Below, in pieces: positions 1-7,907 of a stretch of 18,670 nt of DNA. The stretch comes from Rhodobacterales bacterium UBA5972 (GTDB lineage Bacteria; Pseudomonadota; Alphaproteobacteria; Rhodobacterales; Rhodobacteraceae), in assembly GCA_002430125.1 (NCBI GenBank), contig DJBQ01000060.1:1-18670 (forward strand), in the 5' to 3' direction. The position numbers and the translations under genes are program-made. Each line of letters opens with the position of its first letter. Within the stretch, counting starts at the first letter, position 1. The notes beneath the pieces are model-generated. The model was not told the origin of the DNA. It made no database searches and was given only the letters and a program-made list of their open reading frames with translations.

Positions 1-65
1 AATCAATCAGGCCGATGCCGCATGAGTCTCAAAAGACGTGAACCTATACATTTTTTAAGAAAGTC

Positions 66-94
66 TTGCTTTTGTGTAGGTTTAGCCCTATATC
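66..94 (+). promoter_or_regulatory. Candidate sigma70 promoter of the cold-shock gene
   Basis: A -35-like TTGCTT (66-71) and a -10-like TATATC (89-94) are separated by exactly 17 bases. Initiation would fall near position 101, giving a leader of about 120 nt before the cspA start at 220. Long structured leaders are a known property of cspA-family mRNAs, so the placement makes sense, but the boxes are matched by eye only. Confidence 0.45.
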
Positions 95-219
95 GCCCCT
101 GTGAAGTCGTCTTTCACCGAATCCTCCTGATGCCCTAAGCAGAATGACGGTTTGTTATCTAAGACCTCGCTGCACCAAGCCACCGCATGTCGCGGGTGGT
201 TATATTAGGAGAAAACGGA

Positions 220-426
220 ATGGCCACTGGCACCGTAAAATGGTTTAACTCGACAAAAGGCTTCGGCTTCATTCAGCCCGATCAAGGCGGCTCGGACGTG
301 TTTGTACACATCTCGGCTGTTGAACGCGCTGGCCTGTCGGGTCTGAACGACAACCAAAAAGTATCGTACGATCTGGAAACAGGCCGCAACGGTAAAGAAT
401 CTGCTTGCGACCTTAAAGCCCTCTAA
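220..426 (+). CDS. cspA: Cold-shock protein, CspA family
   Basis: This encodes a 68-residue single cold-shock domain that binds single-stranded RNA/DNA in the cytoplasm and acts as an RNA chaperone. RNP1 is visible as KGFGFI (residues 13-18) and RNP2 as VFVHI (27-31), preceded by the family's KWFN motif; the length is normal for the family. I chose ATG 220 because AGGAG (207-211) sits eight bases upstream and because the family begins M-A-T/S-G-T-V-K-W. An in-frame ATG at 187 would add 11 unrelated residues. The gene stands alone, with its own promoter candidate and a strong terminator. Whether it is cold-inducible or constitutive cannot be read from the sequence, and alphaproteobacteria usually carry several paralogues, so the exact paralogue is uncertain. 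Confidence 0.95.
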   Translation: MATGTVKWFNSTKGFGFIQPDQGGSDVFVHISAVERAGLSGLNDNQKVSYDLETGRNGKESACDLKAL

Positions 427-465
427 GGCTTGGCGGGGATTTAACCCCGTTGGTTGAAAGTTTCG

Positions 466-498
466 AACGGCGATCAGGGCAACCTGGTCGCCGTTTTT
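466..498 (+). terminator. Intrinsic terminator of cspA
   Basis: A 13-bp stem (466-478 with 483-495, including one T-G wobble at 474/487) is closed by a GCAA tetraloop (479-482) and followed by a run of five T (494-498). A smaller hairpin (CGGGG 434-438 with CCCCG 445-449) lies between it and the stop codon. This is a textbook rho-independent terminator about 40 nt after cspA. Confidence 0.88.
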
Positions 499-697
499 GG
501 TTTCTAAAACGCTGATTTTCCAACCGTTTTCTATATAAAGCCCCATCAATTTGCCACTTGCGAGTCACCCAGCAATCCGGCATATACGCCCCACAAGCCC
601 GGGTGATCGTCACAGGTATTTTCTGTGAAAAAGCGAGCACCCCAGACGGCTTGTGTATCGTCACCGCTTTGCGCGGGACATTTGAAAGACCTCTAAA

Positions 698-958
698 ATG
701 CGTTCGTTTCTAATCCCTGTAGCGGCTCTTGCTGTTGCTCTGTCTGCTGCTGTTTCCTTTGCAGCCGACACCATGACCACTGGCGAAGTCAAATCCGTTG
801 ATATGGATGCCGGCACCATCACTTTGGTTGACGGCACGGCATACAGCCTGCCTGAAGGCTTCACCGACGAAGGTCTGGTGGCCGGTGCTGAAGTCACTAT
901 CGGCTGGAGCCTGGTCGACAACAAGAACGTTGCTGAAACGGTTGAAGTCACCAAATAA
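698..958 (+). CDS. Small exported DUF1344-type protein
   Basis: This is an 86-residue protein with a clear Sec signal peptide: MRSFLIP followed by an Ala/Val/Leu-rich core, with likely cleavage after residue 22 (S-F-A|A-D). The mature part of about 64 residues is acidic and has alternating short beta-strand segments (GEVKSVD, GTITLVDG, GAEVTIGW, ETVEVTK), which fits the DUF1344 family of small periplasmic proteins in Rhizobiales and Rhodobacterales. No catalytic residues or cysteines are visible and the function of the family is unknown. Upstream (499-697) I see only a weak 6-bp hairpin at 610-628 and no convincing promoter or ribosome-binding site. A terminator follows, so it is probably monocistronic. 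Assignment to DUF1344 is from memory of the family pattern. Confidence 0.8.
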   Translation: MRSFLIPVAALAVALSAAVSFAADTMTTGEVKSVDMDAGTITLVDGTAYSLPEGFTDEGLVAGAEVTIGWSLVDNKNVAETVEVTK

Positions 959-988
959 CCCCCGATAATGCCACATTATGGCGGCGAG

Positions 989-1015
989 CGGCGGTCCTGA
1001 AAGGGGCCGCCGTTT
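989..1015 (+). terminator. Terminator after the DUF1344 gene
   Basis: A GC-rich 9-bp stem (989-997 with 1004-1012, one T-G wobble) with a 6-nt loop is followed by TTT (1013-1015). A second small perfect palindrome (ATAATG 965-970 and CATTAT 974-979) precedes it. The short T-run is common for alphaproteobacterial terminators. Confidence 0.65.
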
Positions 1016-1032
1016 CGCGTTTGGAGGCATGC

Positions 1033-1065
1033 ACAACCCGTACACAACCCGTACACAACCTGTAC
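1033..1065 (+). repeat. Three tandem 11-bp repeats with an embedded palindrome
   Basis: The unit ACAACCCGTAC occurs at 1033-1043 and 1044-1054, and with one change (C to T at 1061) at 1055-1065. That change creates the inverted repeat GTACA-N5-TGTAC at 1051-1065. The 11-bp period is close to one helical turn, so all copies face the same side of the DNA. It lies between two converging genes, and no function is known. Confidence 0.8.
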
Positions 1066-1110
1066 ATACGATTACGCGCCAACGCTTATAGCATTTTACA
1101 TTTTTCTTGA

Positions 1111-1144
1111 ATCGGAATTCCCCCAATTTTGGGCGAATTCCGAT
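1111..1144 (-). terminator. Long hairpin, probable terminator of the cytochrome c gene
   Basis: Perfect 10-bp arms, ATCGGAATTC (1111-1120) and GAATTCCGAT (1135-1144), continue into CCC/GGG pairing inside the loop. It lies about 30 nt beyond the stop codon of the minus-strand cytochrome gene. There is no U-run on the minus transcript, so it may act as a 3'-end stabilising or rho-dependent structure rather than a classic intrinsic terminator. Confidence 0.5.
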
Positions 1145-1174
1145 ATTCGTAGACCAGATTAAATGCAAAATTCT

Positions 1175-1609
1175 TTAGTTGATGCCGTTGGCCTGCTGCA
1201 CCGCGCGCACATAAGCGATGATGTTTTTCAGATCGCCATTGGTCAGACCTTCGACCGGCGGCATATCGCCAAACCGCCAGTGATGCGATTTTACGCCGTT
1301 CTGGGCGGCCATCACAAAGGCCATGTCGCCGTGATGCGAGGGTTCATAATATTTATGGATTAGCGGCGGCGCGATGCCAAGTTGTCCGGCAGCGTTCGCG
1401 CCATGGCAAACAGCGCATTTGGCGTTGAAGGCGGTTTGGCCCAAAATGGCGGCACCGGTCAGGTCTGGTACATTTACCGCGACCATTGGTGCCGCTTTGG
1501 CGGTGCCGGTTGGCGCCTGTGCGGTTTTGGGGTCAGTCAGATACATATAGGCAGCAATCGCTGCAAAGATGGCGATGGCAAGTATAGCGAGCAGAGGTTT
1601 TTGCTTCAT
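1175..1609 (-). CDS. Membrane-anchored monohaem cytochrome c
   Basis: This is a 144-residue protein. An N-terminal hydrophobic segment (about residues 5-24, LLAILAIAIFAAIAAYMYL) acts as an uncleaved anchor or signal and places the domain in the periplasm. One class I haem site is seen: C65-A-V-C68-H69, with M116 (in GDMPPVEGLT) as the likely sixth ligand. A Pro/Ala linker separates anchor and domain. It presumably carries electrons in respiration; the partner cannot be told from the sequence. I chose ATG 1609 because the transmembrane segment follows directly and GGA lies just upstream; an in-frame ATG at 1681 would put 24 charged, Arg-rich residues in front of the signal. The hesB-like gene lies 93 bp upstream on the same strand, so the two may be co-transcribed. 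Confidence 0.88.
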   Translation of the reverse strand: MKQKPLLAILAIAIFAAIAAYMYLTDPKTAQAPTGTAKAAPMVAVNVPDLTGAAILGQTAFNAKCAVCHGANAAGQLGIAPPLIHKYYEPSHHGDMAFVMAAQNGVKSHHWRFGDMPPVEGLTNGDLKNIIAYVRAVQQANGIN

Positions 1610-1644
1610 AGGTCCGATCCGGGATGATTTCCTCAGACGCTTTG

Positions 1645-1667
1645 GGCCTTCCAGCGGCGGGAAGGTC
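1645..1667 (-). terminator. Weak hairpin between the Fe-S carrier and cytochrome c genes
   Basis: CCTTCC (1647-1652) and GGAAGG (1660-1665) form a 6-bp stem with a 7-nt loop, extended by two further pairs, one of them a wobble. No U-run follows on the minus strand. It may attenuate transcription between the two genes or be incidental. Confidence 0.25.
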
Positions 1668-1702
1668 AAGCGCTTTGTCACACGCCGGTGGCGGGTTCGC
1701 GC

Positions 1703-2035
1703 CTAAATCGAAAAACTGGTGCCACAGCCGCAGGAGCTGGTGGCATTTGGGTTGTTGATGACGAAACGCGCGCCGATCAGTTCTTCGGAAAAATCAATCA
1801 CCGCGTTTGACAGAAACGGCAGAGACACCGCATCGACCAGAACCTTTTGGCCGTTTTGTTCCAGGATCAGATCATCCTCGGCGGCCTGGTCCAGTTTGAT
1901 GTCATATTGAAAGCCCGAACAACCGCCGCCTTCGACCGCGACCCGAAGGGCCATCGCCTGGGTGGCGTTCTCGTTAATTTCGGCCAGGCGGGCAAAGGCC
2001 CGGTCGGTGACTTTTGGGGGCAGGTTAAGGTCCAT
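1703..2035 (-). CDS. erpA: A-type iron-sulfur carrier, HesB/IscA/ErpA family
   Basis: This is a 110-residue cytoplasmic protein that receives Fe-S clusters from the assembly scaffold and passes them to apo-enzymes. The three conserved cysteines are present: C39 in GGGCSGFQY and C102/C104 in the C-terminal SCGCGTSF motif, which is diagnostic for the family. The length matches ErpA (about 110). ATG 2035 gives a normal N-terminus, although no Shine-Dalgarno sequence is obvious (AACAG directly precedes the start). It is transcribed divergently from the dgt-like gene, with a good promoter in between. The symbol erpA is preferred to iscA by length and the N-terminal pattern, but the paralogue call is not certain. 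Users in this window could include GltB and GltD, which both need clusters. Confidence 0.88.
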   Translation of the reverse strand: MDLNLPPKVTDRAFARLAEINENATQAMALRVAVEGGGCSGFQYDIKLDQAAEDDLILEQNGQKVLVDAVSLPFLSNAVIDFSEELIGARFVINNPNATSSCGCGTSFSI

Positions 2036-2072
2036 CTGTTCGGCCGATCAAAACTGCGTTAAGGTTTCTGCA

Positions 2073-2101
2073 AATATAGGCGCGAATGCGTCAGGCGACA
2101 A
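2073..2101 (-). promoter_or_regulatory. Sigma70 promoter of the Fe-S carrier gene
   Basis: On the minus strand, TTGTCG (2101-2096) and TATATT (2078-2073) are separated by 17 bases. Initiation would fall near 2066, leaving a leader of about 30 nt. No Fe-S regulator site was recognised with confidence. Confidence 0.55.
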
Positions 2102-2126
2102 GGCACAACAGAATAGGGGCGAAATC

Positions 2127-3275
2127 ATGCTGGCAATCTATGCCTGCGACCCGGCGCAATCGCGCGGGCGGCTGACCTTTGAAGCGGAAAGCGCGCATCG
2201 AACTGCGTTTCAGCGCGACCGCGACCGGATCATCCATTCCAGCGCCTTTCGGCGGCTGAAACATAAGACACAGGTGTTTGTGGAACATGAGGGCGACTAT
2301 TTTCGCACCCGCCTGACGCATTCGATTGAAGTGGGGCAGGTGGCGCGCACCATCTCGGGGGTTTTAGGGCTGAATTCGGAACTGACCGAGGCGGTGGCCC
2401 TGGCGCATGATCTGGGGCACACGCCGTTTGGCCATACCGGCGAGGATGCGCTTGATGCCTGTATGCGCCCGTTTGGCGGCTTTGATCATAACGCGCAGGC
2501 GATCAAGATCGTAACTTTGCTGGAACGCCATTATGCCGATTTCAACGGTCTGAACCTGACATGGGAAACGCTTGAGGGGTTGGCGAAACATAACGGGCCG
2601 GTTTTGGGCAAGGTCCCGCTGGCTTTGGCGGATTTCAACAGTCAGTATGATCTGGAGCTTGGCAGTTTTGCCAGTGCCGAGGCGCAGGTTGCGGCGATTT
2701 CCGATGATGTGGCTTATAACAACCACGATCTGGATGACGGGCTGCGGGCCGGGTTGTTCAACGAAGAACAGATCCGCGAATTGCCGATCATTGGCGCGTG
2801 TTACGACAGGGTTGACGCGTTGTATCCCGATCTTGATTTCATCCGCCGCCGTCACGAGGCCCTGCGTCGGGTGTTTGGAGTGATGGTTGAGGACGTGATT
2901 GCGGAAAGCCGCCGCTTGCTGGCCGAGGCCAACCCGCAATCGGTGGCGGATATTCGCGGCAACGGGCGGCAGTTGATCCGGTTCTCGGAGCCGCTGTTTG
3001 AAGATCTGAAGGTGATCCGGGCGTTTTTCTTCAAACACATGTACCGCCACTGGAAAGTCCGGCGGATGCGACGTAAGGCGGCGATCATCGTCACCGAAAT
3101 GTTCGATATCTTCTTCAACGATCCGGGGATGCTGCCGGATGACTGGCAGCGATGGGCAACATCTGGCGACGAAACCAAGCGCGCTTTGGTGATTGCGGAT
3201 TACATCGCCGGTATGACTGACCGGTTTGCGCTGGATGAGCATAAAAAGCTGGTTGATCCGATGGCTTTGGGGTGA
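2127..3275 (+). CDS. dgt: Deoxyguanosinetriphosphate triphosphohydrolase-like protein (HD domain)
   Basis: This is a 382-residue HD-superfamily enzyme that hydrolyses dNTPs to deoxynucleoside plus triphosphate and so helps set nucleotide pools. The metal-binding set is visible: H65 (RLTHSIEV), H94-D95 (ALAHDLGHTPFGHTG) and the acidic D193-D194 (ISDDVAYNNHDLDDG). The N-terminal RDRDRIIHSSAFRRLKHKTQV block is typical of the dGTPase-like proteins of alphaproteobacteria. ATG 2127 is chosen because AGGGG lies seven bases upstream; the frame is open back to 1962 but that part has no family similarity and runs antisense into erpA. It is followed after 75 bp by argS on the same strand, a frequent pairing in this group. 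Substrate preference (dGTP or all dNTPs) cannot be read from sequence. Confidence 0.93.
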   Translation: MLAIYACDPAQSRGRLTFEAESAHRTAFQRDRDRIIHSSAFRRLKHKTQVFVEHEGDYFRTRLTHSIEVGQVARTISGVLGLNSELTEAVALAHDLGHTPFGHTGEDALDACMRPFGGFDHNAQAIKIVTLLERHYADFNGLNLTWETLEGLAKHNGPVLGKVPLALADFNSQYDLELGSFASAEAQVAAISDDVAYNNHDLDDGLRAGLFNEEQIRELPIIGACYDRVDALYPDLDFIRRRHEALRRVFGVMVEDVIAESRRLLAEANPQSVADIRGNGRQLIRFSEPLFEDLKVIRAFFFKHMYRHWKVRRMRRKAAIIVTEMFDIFFNDPGMLPDDWQRWATSGDETKRALVIADYIAGMTDRFALDEHKKLVDPMALG

Positions 3276-3350
3276 GGATGCGGCGCAAACCCGCTGGATA
3301 GCTGCGCCTGTCTGTGCTAGAGCGCGGGCAATACAAAACGGATGTGACCT

Positions 3351-5096
3351 ATGAATTTGTTTGCCGATATCAGAACCCTTGTTCTGGATACTCTGACCAC
3401 TTTGGTGGCCGATGGTGCATTGCCCGCGGGCCTTGATTTCAGCAATATCGCGGTCGAACCGCCGCGCGATGCTTTGCATGGGGATATGGCGACCAATGCG
3501 GCGATGGTTCTGGCAAAGCCGGCAGGCACCAACCCACGCGCAATTGCCGAGGCTTTGGCGGCGAAACTGGTGTTGGACGATCGGATTATAACGGCAGATG
3601 TGGCGGGGCCGGGGTTTTTGAACCTGACGCTGGCTGACAAGATCTGGCGCGGGATTGTGCCGGTGGTTTTGGCCAAGGGCGCTGATTTCGGGCGCTCTTC
3701 TTTGGGGGCTGGCAAGAAGGTTAACGTCGAATACGTTTCCGCCAATCCGACCGGGCCTTTGCATGTGGGGCATACGCGGGGGGCGGTGTTTGGCGACGCT
3801 TTGGCCAGCCTGCTGGATTTCGCGGGCTATGACGTGACGCGGGAATATTACATCAACGATGGCGGCGCGCAGGTCGATGTGCTGGCGCGCTCAGCTTACG
3901 AGCGGTACCGTGAGGCTTGTGGGCAGGCGCCGGAAATCGCTGAAGGCTTGTATCCGGGTGACTATCTGGTGCCCGTGGGCGAGGCGATGAAGGCCAAATA
4001 TGGCGACAGCTTGCTGGGTAAGGGCGAAGAACATTGGCTGGCGGAAGTGCGCGAATTTGCCACCGAACAGATGATGGACCTGATCCGCAGCGATCTGCTG
4101 GCGCTGGGTGTGAAGATGGATGTGTTTTATTCCGAAAAGTCGCTTTACGGCACTGGCCGGATCGAGGCGGCTTTGGCCAATCTTGACAGCAAGGGCTTGC
4201 TGTATCAAGGCACGCTTGAGGCGCCGAAGGGCAAGTTGCCCGAGGATTGGGAACCGCGCGAACAGACTTTGTTCCGCTCGACCTTGCACGGCGATGACGT
4301 GGACCGCCCGGTAAAGAAATCCGATGGCGGCTGGACCTATTTTGCGCCCGATATCGCCTATCATTTTGACAAGATTGATCGTGGATTTGACGAGCTTATT
4401 GATGTTTTCGGCGCGGATCACGGTGGCTATGTCAAGCGCATGAAGGCGGCGGTTTCGGCGCTGTCTGACGGGCGGGTGCCGGTTGATATCAAGCTGACGC
4501 AACTGGTGCGGCTTTATAAAGACGGTCAGCCGTTCAAGATGTCCAAGCGGTCCGGCACGTTCGTCACATTGCGCGATGTGGTTGATCTGGTCGGGGCAGG
4601 GGTCACGCGGTTTGTGATGCTGACCCGCAAAAACGACGCGCCGCTGGATTTTGATTTCTCCAAAGTGCTGGAGCAATCAAAGGACAATCCGGTGTTTTAT
4701 GTGCAATATGCCTATGCACGGATTTCCTCGGTTCTGGGCAAAGCGCGGGCTGCCGGGATCGCGGTTGAGCAGCCGGATCTGGTGAATGCTGACCTGTCGG
4801 AAATCACCCATCCATCGGAATTGAAGCTGGCAAAAACGCTGGCGGAATGGCCGCGTTTGCTGGAACAGGCCGCCAAAGGGCACGAGCCGCACCGGATCGC
4901 GTTTTATCTGTTCGAGTTGGCCTCGGATTTCCATGGCCTGTGGAACAAAGGCCACGATTTGCCCGAGTTGCGTTTCCTGCAAGAGGATAATTGGTCACGG
5001 TCGGCTGGCAAAATTGCGCTGATTTCGGCGGTTTCCGTTGTACTTTCGGCTGGTTTGGGTATTCTTGGGGTAACCCCGATGCAAGAAATGCGGTAA
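3351..5096 (+). CDS. argS: Arginyl-tRNA synthetase
   Basis: This is a 581-residue class I aminoacyl-tRNA synthetase that charges tRNA-Arg in the cytoplasm. The N-terminal Add1 domain covers roughly residues 1-100. The HIGH-type signature is H138-V-G-H141 in [13 protein letters not shown], and a KMSK motif is present at K396-M-S-K399 ([12 protein letters not shown]). The C-terminal DALR anticodon-binding domain ends in the usual [11 protein letters not shown] tail, so the gene is full length. Many ArgS proteins lack a canonical KMSK, but the alphaproteobacterial form has it. The start ATG follows an A-rich leader with only a weak Shine-Dalgarno sequence. It is an essential housekeeping gene heading the run that continues to scpB. 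Confidence 0.97.
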   Translation: MNLFADIRTLVLDTLTTLVADGALPAGLDFSNIAVEPPRDALHGDMATNAAMVLAKPAGTNPRAIAEALAAKLVLDDRIITADVAGPGFLNLTLADKIWRGIVPVVLAKGADFGRSSLGAGKKVNVEYVSANPTGPLHVGHTRGAVFGDALASLLDFAGYDVTREYYINDGGAQVDVLARSAYERYREACGQAPEIAEGLYPGDYLVPVGEAMKAKYGDSLLGKGEEHWLAEVREFATEQMMDLIRSDLLALGVKMDVFYSEKSLYGTGRIEAALANLDSKGLLYQGTLEAPKGKLPEDWEPREQTLFRSTLHGDDVDRPVKKSDGGWTYFAPDIAYHFDKIDRGFDELIDVFGADHGGYVKRMKAAVSALSDGRVPVDIKLTQLVRLYKDGQPFKMSKRSGTFVTLRDVVDLVGAGVTRFVMLTRKNDAPLDFDFSKVLEQSKDNPVFYVQYAYARISSVLGKARAAGIAVEQPDLVNADLSEITHPSELKLAKTLAEWPRLLEQAAKGHEPHRIAFYLFELASDFHGLWNKGHDLPELRFLQEDNWSRSAGKIALISAVSVVLSAGLGILGVTPMQEMR

Positions 5097-5172
5097 AAAT
5101 CGCTGAAAATACAACATCTGGTGGTTTGAGCAGGCACACCCGCAAGATAAGCGGGGAAAACAGGGGCTAGGA

Positions 5173-6105
5173 ATGTCCGAACAGGCATATGATGGCTATG
5201 AACATGACGGTGATATGCCGCAACAACCCGGCTTTTTTGCGACAGCAACGAATTGGATAGGCGCTTTGCTGTCTATTTCGCTGGTCGTGGGACTGGTGTT
5301 TTGGGGCTATAAACTGACCATGCGCGACGTGACCGAAGTGCCGGTGGTCCGCGCGATGGAAGGCCCATTGCGGGTGCAGCCCGATGATCCCGGTGGTGAA
5401 ACGGCGGCGCATCAGGGCTTGGCGGTCAACGAAGTACAATCCTCGGGCACGGTTGAGGCGACGTCTGACCGGGTGGTGTTGGCGCCTGATCCGGTTCAAC
5501 TGACCTCGGAAGATTTGGCGCTTTCACTGGATCATCCGAAGGCACGGGAAACCACGCTGTCCGGCGATACAATCAATCTGGTCGATATGATAGCCGAGGA
5601 CACAATCGTTGACACGGCTGAAGCAATAAACAACGCGGTGAAGGCGGCGGTCGATGAAGCAGCGGCGTCGCCCTCGGCGAAAAAGCTTGCAAAGCTGCCC
5701 GGCGTTAAACGCTCGCCAAGACCACGCGCGCGGATTGTTGGTCAGGATCAGGTGGTGGCGATTGCGGCCAGCACATCGACAATGACGGACGCCTCTGCTG
5801 GGCTGGTTTCAAAAAACAGCGTGGATATTGATGTTGACCCGGCTTTGATTACGGCTGGCACACGGCTTGTGCAGCTTGGAGCGTTTGATGATCGTGCATC
5901 AGCGATCAAGGAATGGGACTTTATTATTGAACGCCACGGTGATCTGATCGACGGGCGCAAACGGTTCATCCAACTGGCCGAAAGCGGCGGGCGCAGTTTC
6001 TTTCGGCTGCGCATGGTCGGGTTCGATAATTTGGGCGACTCGCGCCGTCTGTGTTCGGCCATGTTGGCGCGCGGAACGCCCTGTATTCCTGTAACGTCGC
6101 GGTAA
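5173..6105 (+). CDS. SPOR-domain protein with one transmembrane segment
   Basis: This is a 310-residue bitopic membrane protein. A cytoplasmic N-terminus of about 28 residues is followed by one transmembrane helix (about 28-50, IGALLSISLVVGLVFWGYKL), then a long low-complexity, Ala/Asp/Pro-rich periplasmic linker (about 55-225). The C-terminal SPOR domain (about 230-307) starts TRLVQLGAFDDRASA and contains the FFRLRMVGFD strand. SPOR domains bind denuded glycan strands at division septa, so a role in cell-envelope or division processes is likely. A Shine-Dalgarno-like TAGGA sits directly before ATG 5173. The stop codon is only 2 bp before the nagZ start, so the two are probably translated together, which fits a shared peptidoglycan theme. 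The linker is variable and the specific partner is unknown. Confidence 0.87.
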   Translation: MSEQAYDGYEHDGDMPQQPGFFATATNWIGALLSISLVVGLVFWGYKLTMRDVTEVPVVRAMEGPLRVQPDDPGGETAAHQGLAVNEVQSSGTVEATSDRVVLAPDPVQLTSEDLALSLDHPKARETTLSGDTINLVDMIAEDTIVDTAEAINNAVKAAVDEAAASPSAKKLAKLPGVKRSPRPRARIVGQDQVVAIAASTSTMTDASAGLVSKNSVDIDVDPALITAGTRLVQLGAFDDRASAIKEWDFIIERHGDLIDGRKRFIQLAESGGRSFFRLRMVGFDNLGDSRRLCSAMLARGTPCIPVTSR

Positions 6106-6107
6106 TT

Positions 6108-7115
6108 GTGGCTGGCGGCTATATCTTTGGCTGCGAAGGCACCGCACTGACAGCGGATGAAAAACGCTTTTTTCGCGACGCCGATCCATGGGGATTTATC
6201 CTGTTTGCCCGAAACCTTGAAACCCCGGATCAGATCCGGCGGTTAACGGCGGACTTGCGGGCAAGCGTTGGGCGCGAAGCGGTTATTCTGATTGATCAGG
6301 AAGGCGGGCGCGTTGCGCGGTTGCGCGGGCCGACATGGCTTGACTGGTTGCCAGCCCTTGAACAGATGGCGCTGGCGGGGCCGGAAAGTGGTCCCCGGTC
6401 GATGTGGATACGGTCGCGGCTGATTGCGGACGAGTTGCTGGCGCTGGGCATTGATACCAATTGCGCACCGATTGCGGATGTGCCGACAGACGCGGTGCAT
6501 GCAATTATCCACAACCGGTGTTACGGACAATCGGCGGCCGAGGTCGTGGCTGTAGGGCGGGCTGTGGCGGATGGGCTTTTGGCTGGCGGCGTGTTGCCGG
6601 TGTTAAAGCATATCCCCGGTCATGGACGCCCGGTTGCTGACAGCCATCTGGAATTGCCGCGGACTGATACGGCGTTGGCTGAACTGTGGGCGACCGATTT
6701 TGCCGCCTTCAAAGGGTTGAACGACCTGCCGATGGGAATGACAGCGCATGTGGTTTATGATGCGGTTGACCCGGAAAACTGTGCCACCCTTTCGGCCAAA
6801 GCGATTGACCTGATCCGCACTGAAATCGGCTTTGACGGATTGTTGATGACCGATGATTTGTCGATGCAGGCGTTAAGCGGGTCTTTTGCTGACCGCACGG
6901 CTGCCTCGTTGGCGGCGGGGTGCGATCTGGTGTTGCATTGCCACGGTGTGATGGCAGAAATGCTGGAAATCGCGACGGCTGCCGGTGATCTGGGAGCGGA
7001 TGCCGCGCTGCGGGCCGAGCGCGCGTTGGCGTGCCGCCGCCCGCCCGAACCAATGGATAAACACGCCCTCTTGGCGGCATTGGCCCAGATGCTTATGCTG
7101 CCGGGTAATGTCTGA
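6108..7115 (+). CDS. nagZ: Beta-N-acetylhexosaminidase (glycoside hydrolase family 3)
   Basis: This is a 335-residue cytoplasmic GH3 enzyme that removes N-acetylglucosamine from anhydro-muropeptides during peptidoglycan recycling. Family signatures are DPWGFILFARN near the N-terminus, IDQEGGRVARLR, the K167-H168-IPGHG motif, and LLMTDDLSMQAL with the Asp pair D249/D250 containing the catalytic nucleophile. The start is taken as GTG 6108, two bases after the preceding stop, because it gives the family's normal length and N-terminus (short lead, then FGCEG). The frame is open upstream to an ATG at 6051 inside the SPOR gene, which would add 19 unrelated residues. The 3' end overlaps scpA by 8 bp. 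NagZ products can influence beta-lactamase induction in bacteria carrying AmpR; no such gene is seen here. Confidence 0.93.
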   Translation: MAGGYIFGCEGTALTADEKRFFRDADPWGFILFARNLETPDQIRRLTADLRASVGREAVILIDQEGGRVARLRGPTWLDWLPALEQMALAGPESGPRSMWIRSRLIADELLALGIDTNCAPIADVPTDAVHAIIHNRCYGQSAAEVVAVGRAVADGLLAGGVLPVLKHIPGHGRPVADSHLELPRTDTALAELWATDFAAFKGLNDLPMGMTAHVVYDAVDPENCATLSAKAIDLIRTEIGFDGLLMTDDLSMQALSGSFADRTAASLAAGCDLVLHCHGVMAEMLEIATAAGDLGADAALRAERALACRRPPEPMDKHALLAALAQMLMLPGNV

Positions 7116-7905
7116 GCAAACACCCCCTGATTCCGATGATTTCGGTGCTGAAAACGAAGTGACCGCACGGCTGAAAGCCGAAGCGTTGATAATTGATGTG
7201 GATGGGTTCGAGGGGCCTCTGGATTTGCTGCTAACGCTGTCGCGTACCCAAAAAGTCGATTTGCGCAAAATATCCGTCCTGCAATTGGCCGAACAATATC
7301 TGAGCTTTATCGAGCGCGCCAAAAGCTTGCGGATCGAACTGGCGGCGGATTATCTGGTGATGGCCGCGTGGTTGGCGTTTCTGAAATCAAGATTGCTGCT
7401 GCCGCCGGACCCGTCCGATGCCGGGCCAAGTGGCGAAGAATTGGCCGCGCATCTGGCGTTTCAGCTTGAACGGCTGGAAGCGATGCGCCGGGCGGCAGCG
7501 CGTTTGATGGCGCGCGATCAGTTGGGCCGTGATTTTTTCGCCCGTGGCATTCCGGAAGATGTCGCCAGAAGTCGCAAGATAACCTATTCCGCGACGGTGC
7601 TTGACCTGATGCAGGCCTATGCGCGTGTCCGCACGCGGGACGATTTCGAACCCCTCAGCCTGTCGCGCGTGTCGGTGTTTACCATGGAACAAGCACTTGA
7701 ACGGATGAAGGGGTTGATCGGCATGGCACTGGAATGGGGGGATTTGATGCAATATTTGCCCGAAGGCTGGACGCAAGACCCGCAAAAGCGCCGCTCGGCC
7801 ACGGCGGCGACGTTTGCGGCATCGCTTGAGCTTGCAAAGCTGGGCCAAATTGAATTGCATCAGGATGAATTATACGCGCCGATCATGGTCAGGCGGAAAG
7901 GGTGA
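7108..7905 (+). CDS. scpA: Segregation and condensation protein A (kleisin)
   Basis: This is a 265-residue kleisin subunit that bridges the SMC dimer heads and binds ScpB, forming the SMC-ScpAB condensin complex for chromosome compaction and segregation. The diagnostic N-terminal block is VDGFEGPLDLLLTLSRTQKVDLRKIS, followed by the helical ADYLVMAAWLAFLKSRLLLP. The C-terminal winged-helix portion ends with FAASLELAKLGQIELHQDELYAPI. ATG 7108 lies within the end of nagZ (8-bp overlap in another frame), giving a normal ScpA length; the frame is open further upstream but only as an out-of-frame reading of nagZ. The stop overlaps a GTG codon that could start scpB. The smc gene is not in the window. 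Confidence 0.94.
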   Translation: MSEQTPPDSDDFGAENEVTARLKAEALIIDVDGFEGPLDLLLTLSRTQKVDLRKISVLQLAEQYLSFIERAKSLRIELAADYLVMAAWLAFLKSRLLLPPDPSDAGPSGEELAAHLAFQLERLEAMRRAAARLMARDQLGRDFFARGIPEDVARSRKITYSATVLDLMQAYARVRTRDDFEPLSLSRVSVFTMEQALERMKGLIGMALEWGDLMQYLPEGWTQDPQKRRSATAATFAASLELAKLGQIELHQDELYAPIMVRRKG

Positions 7906-7907
7906 CG

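Noticed and set aside
610..628. Hairpin TCACAG/CTGTGA upstream of the DUF1344 gene
   Set aside because: Only six base pairs with a 7-nt loop, no T-run and no promoter context; compatible with chance.
1962..2126. Upstream extension of the dgt frame
   Set aside because: The added residues resemble nothing in the family and run antisense through the start of erpA; ATG 2127 has a good ribosome-binding site.
5139..5155. Hairpin CCCGC/GCGGG between argS and the SPOR gene as a terminator
   Set aside because: Five-pair stem followed by A-rich sequence rather than a U-run; it more likely surrounds the ribosome-binding region.
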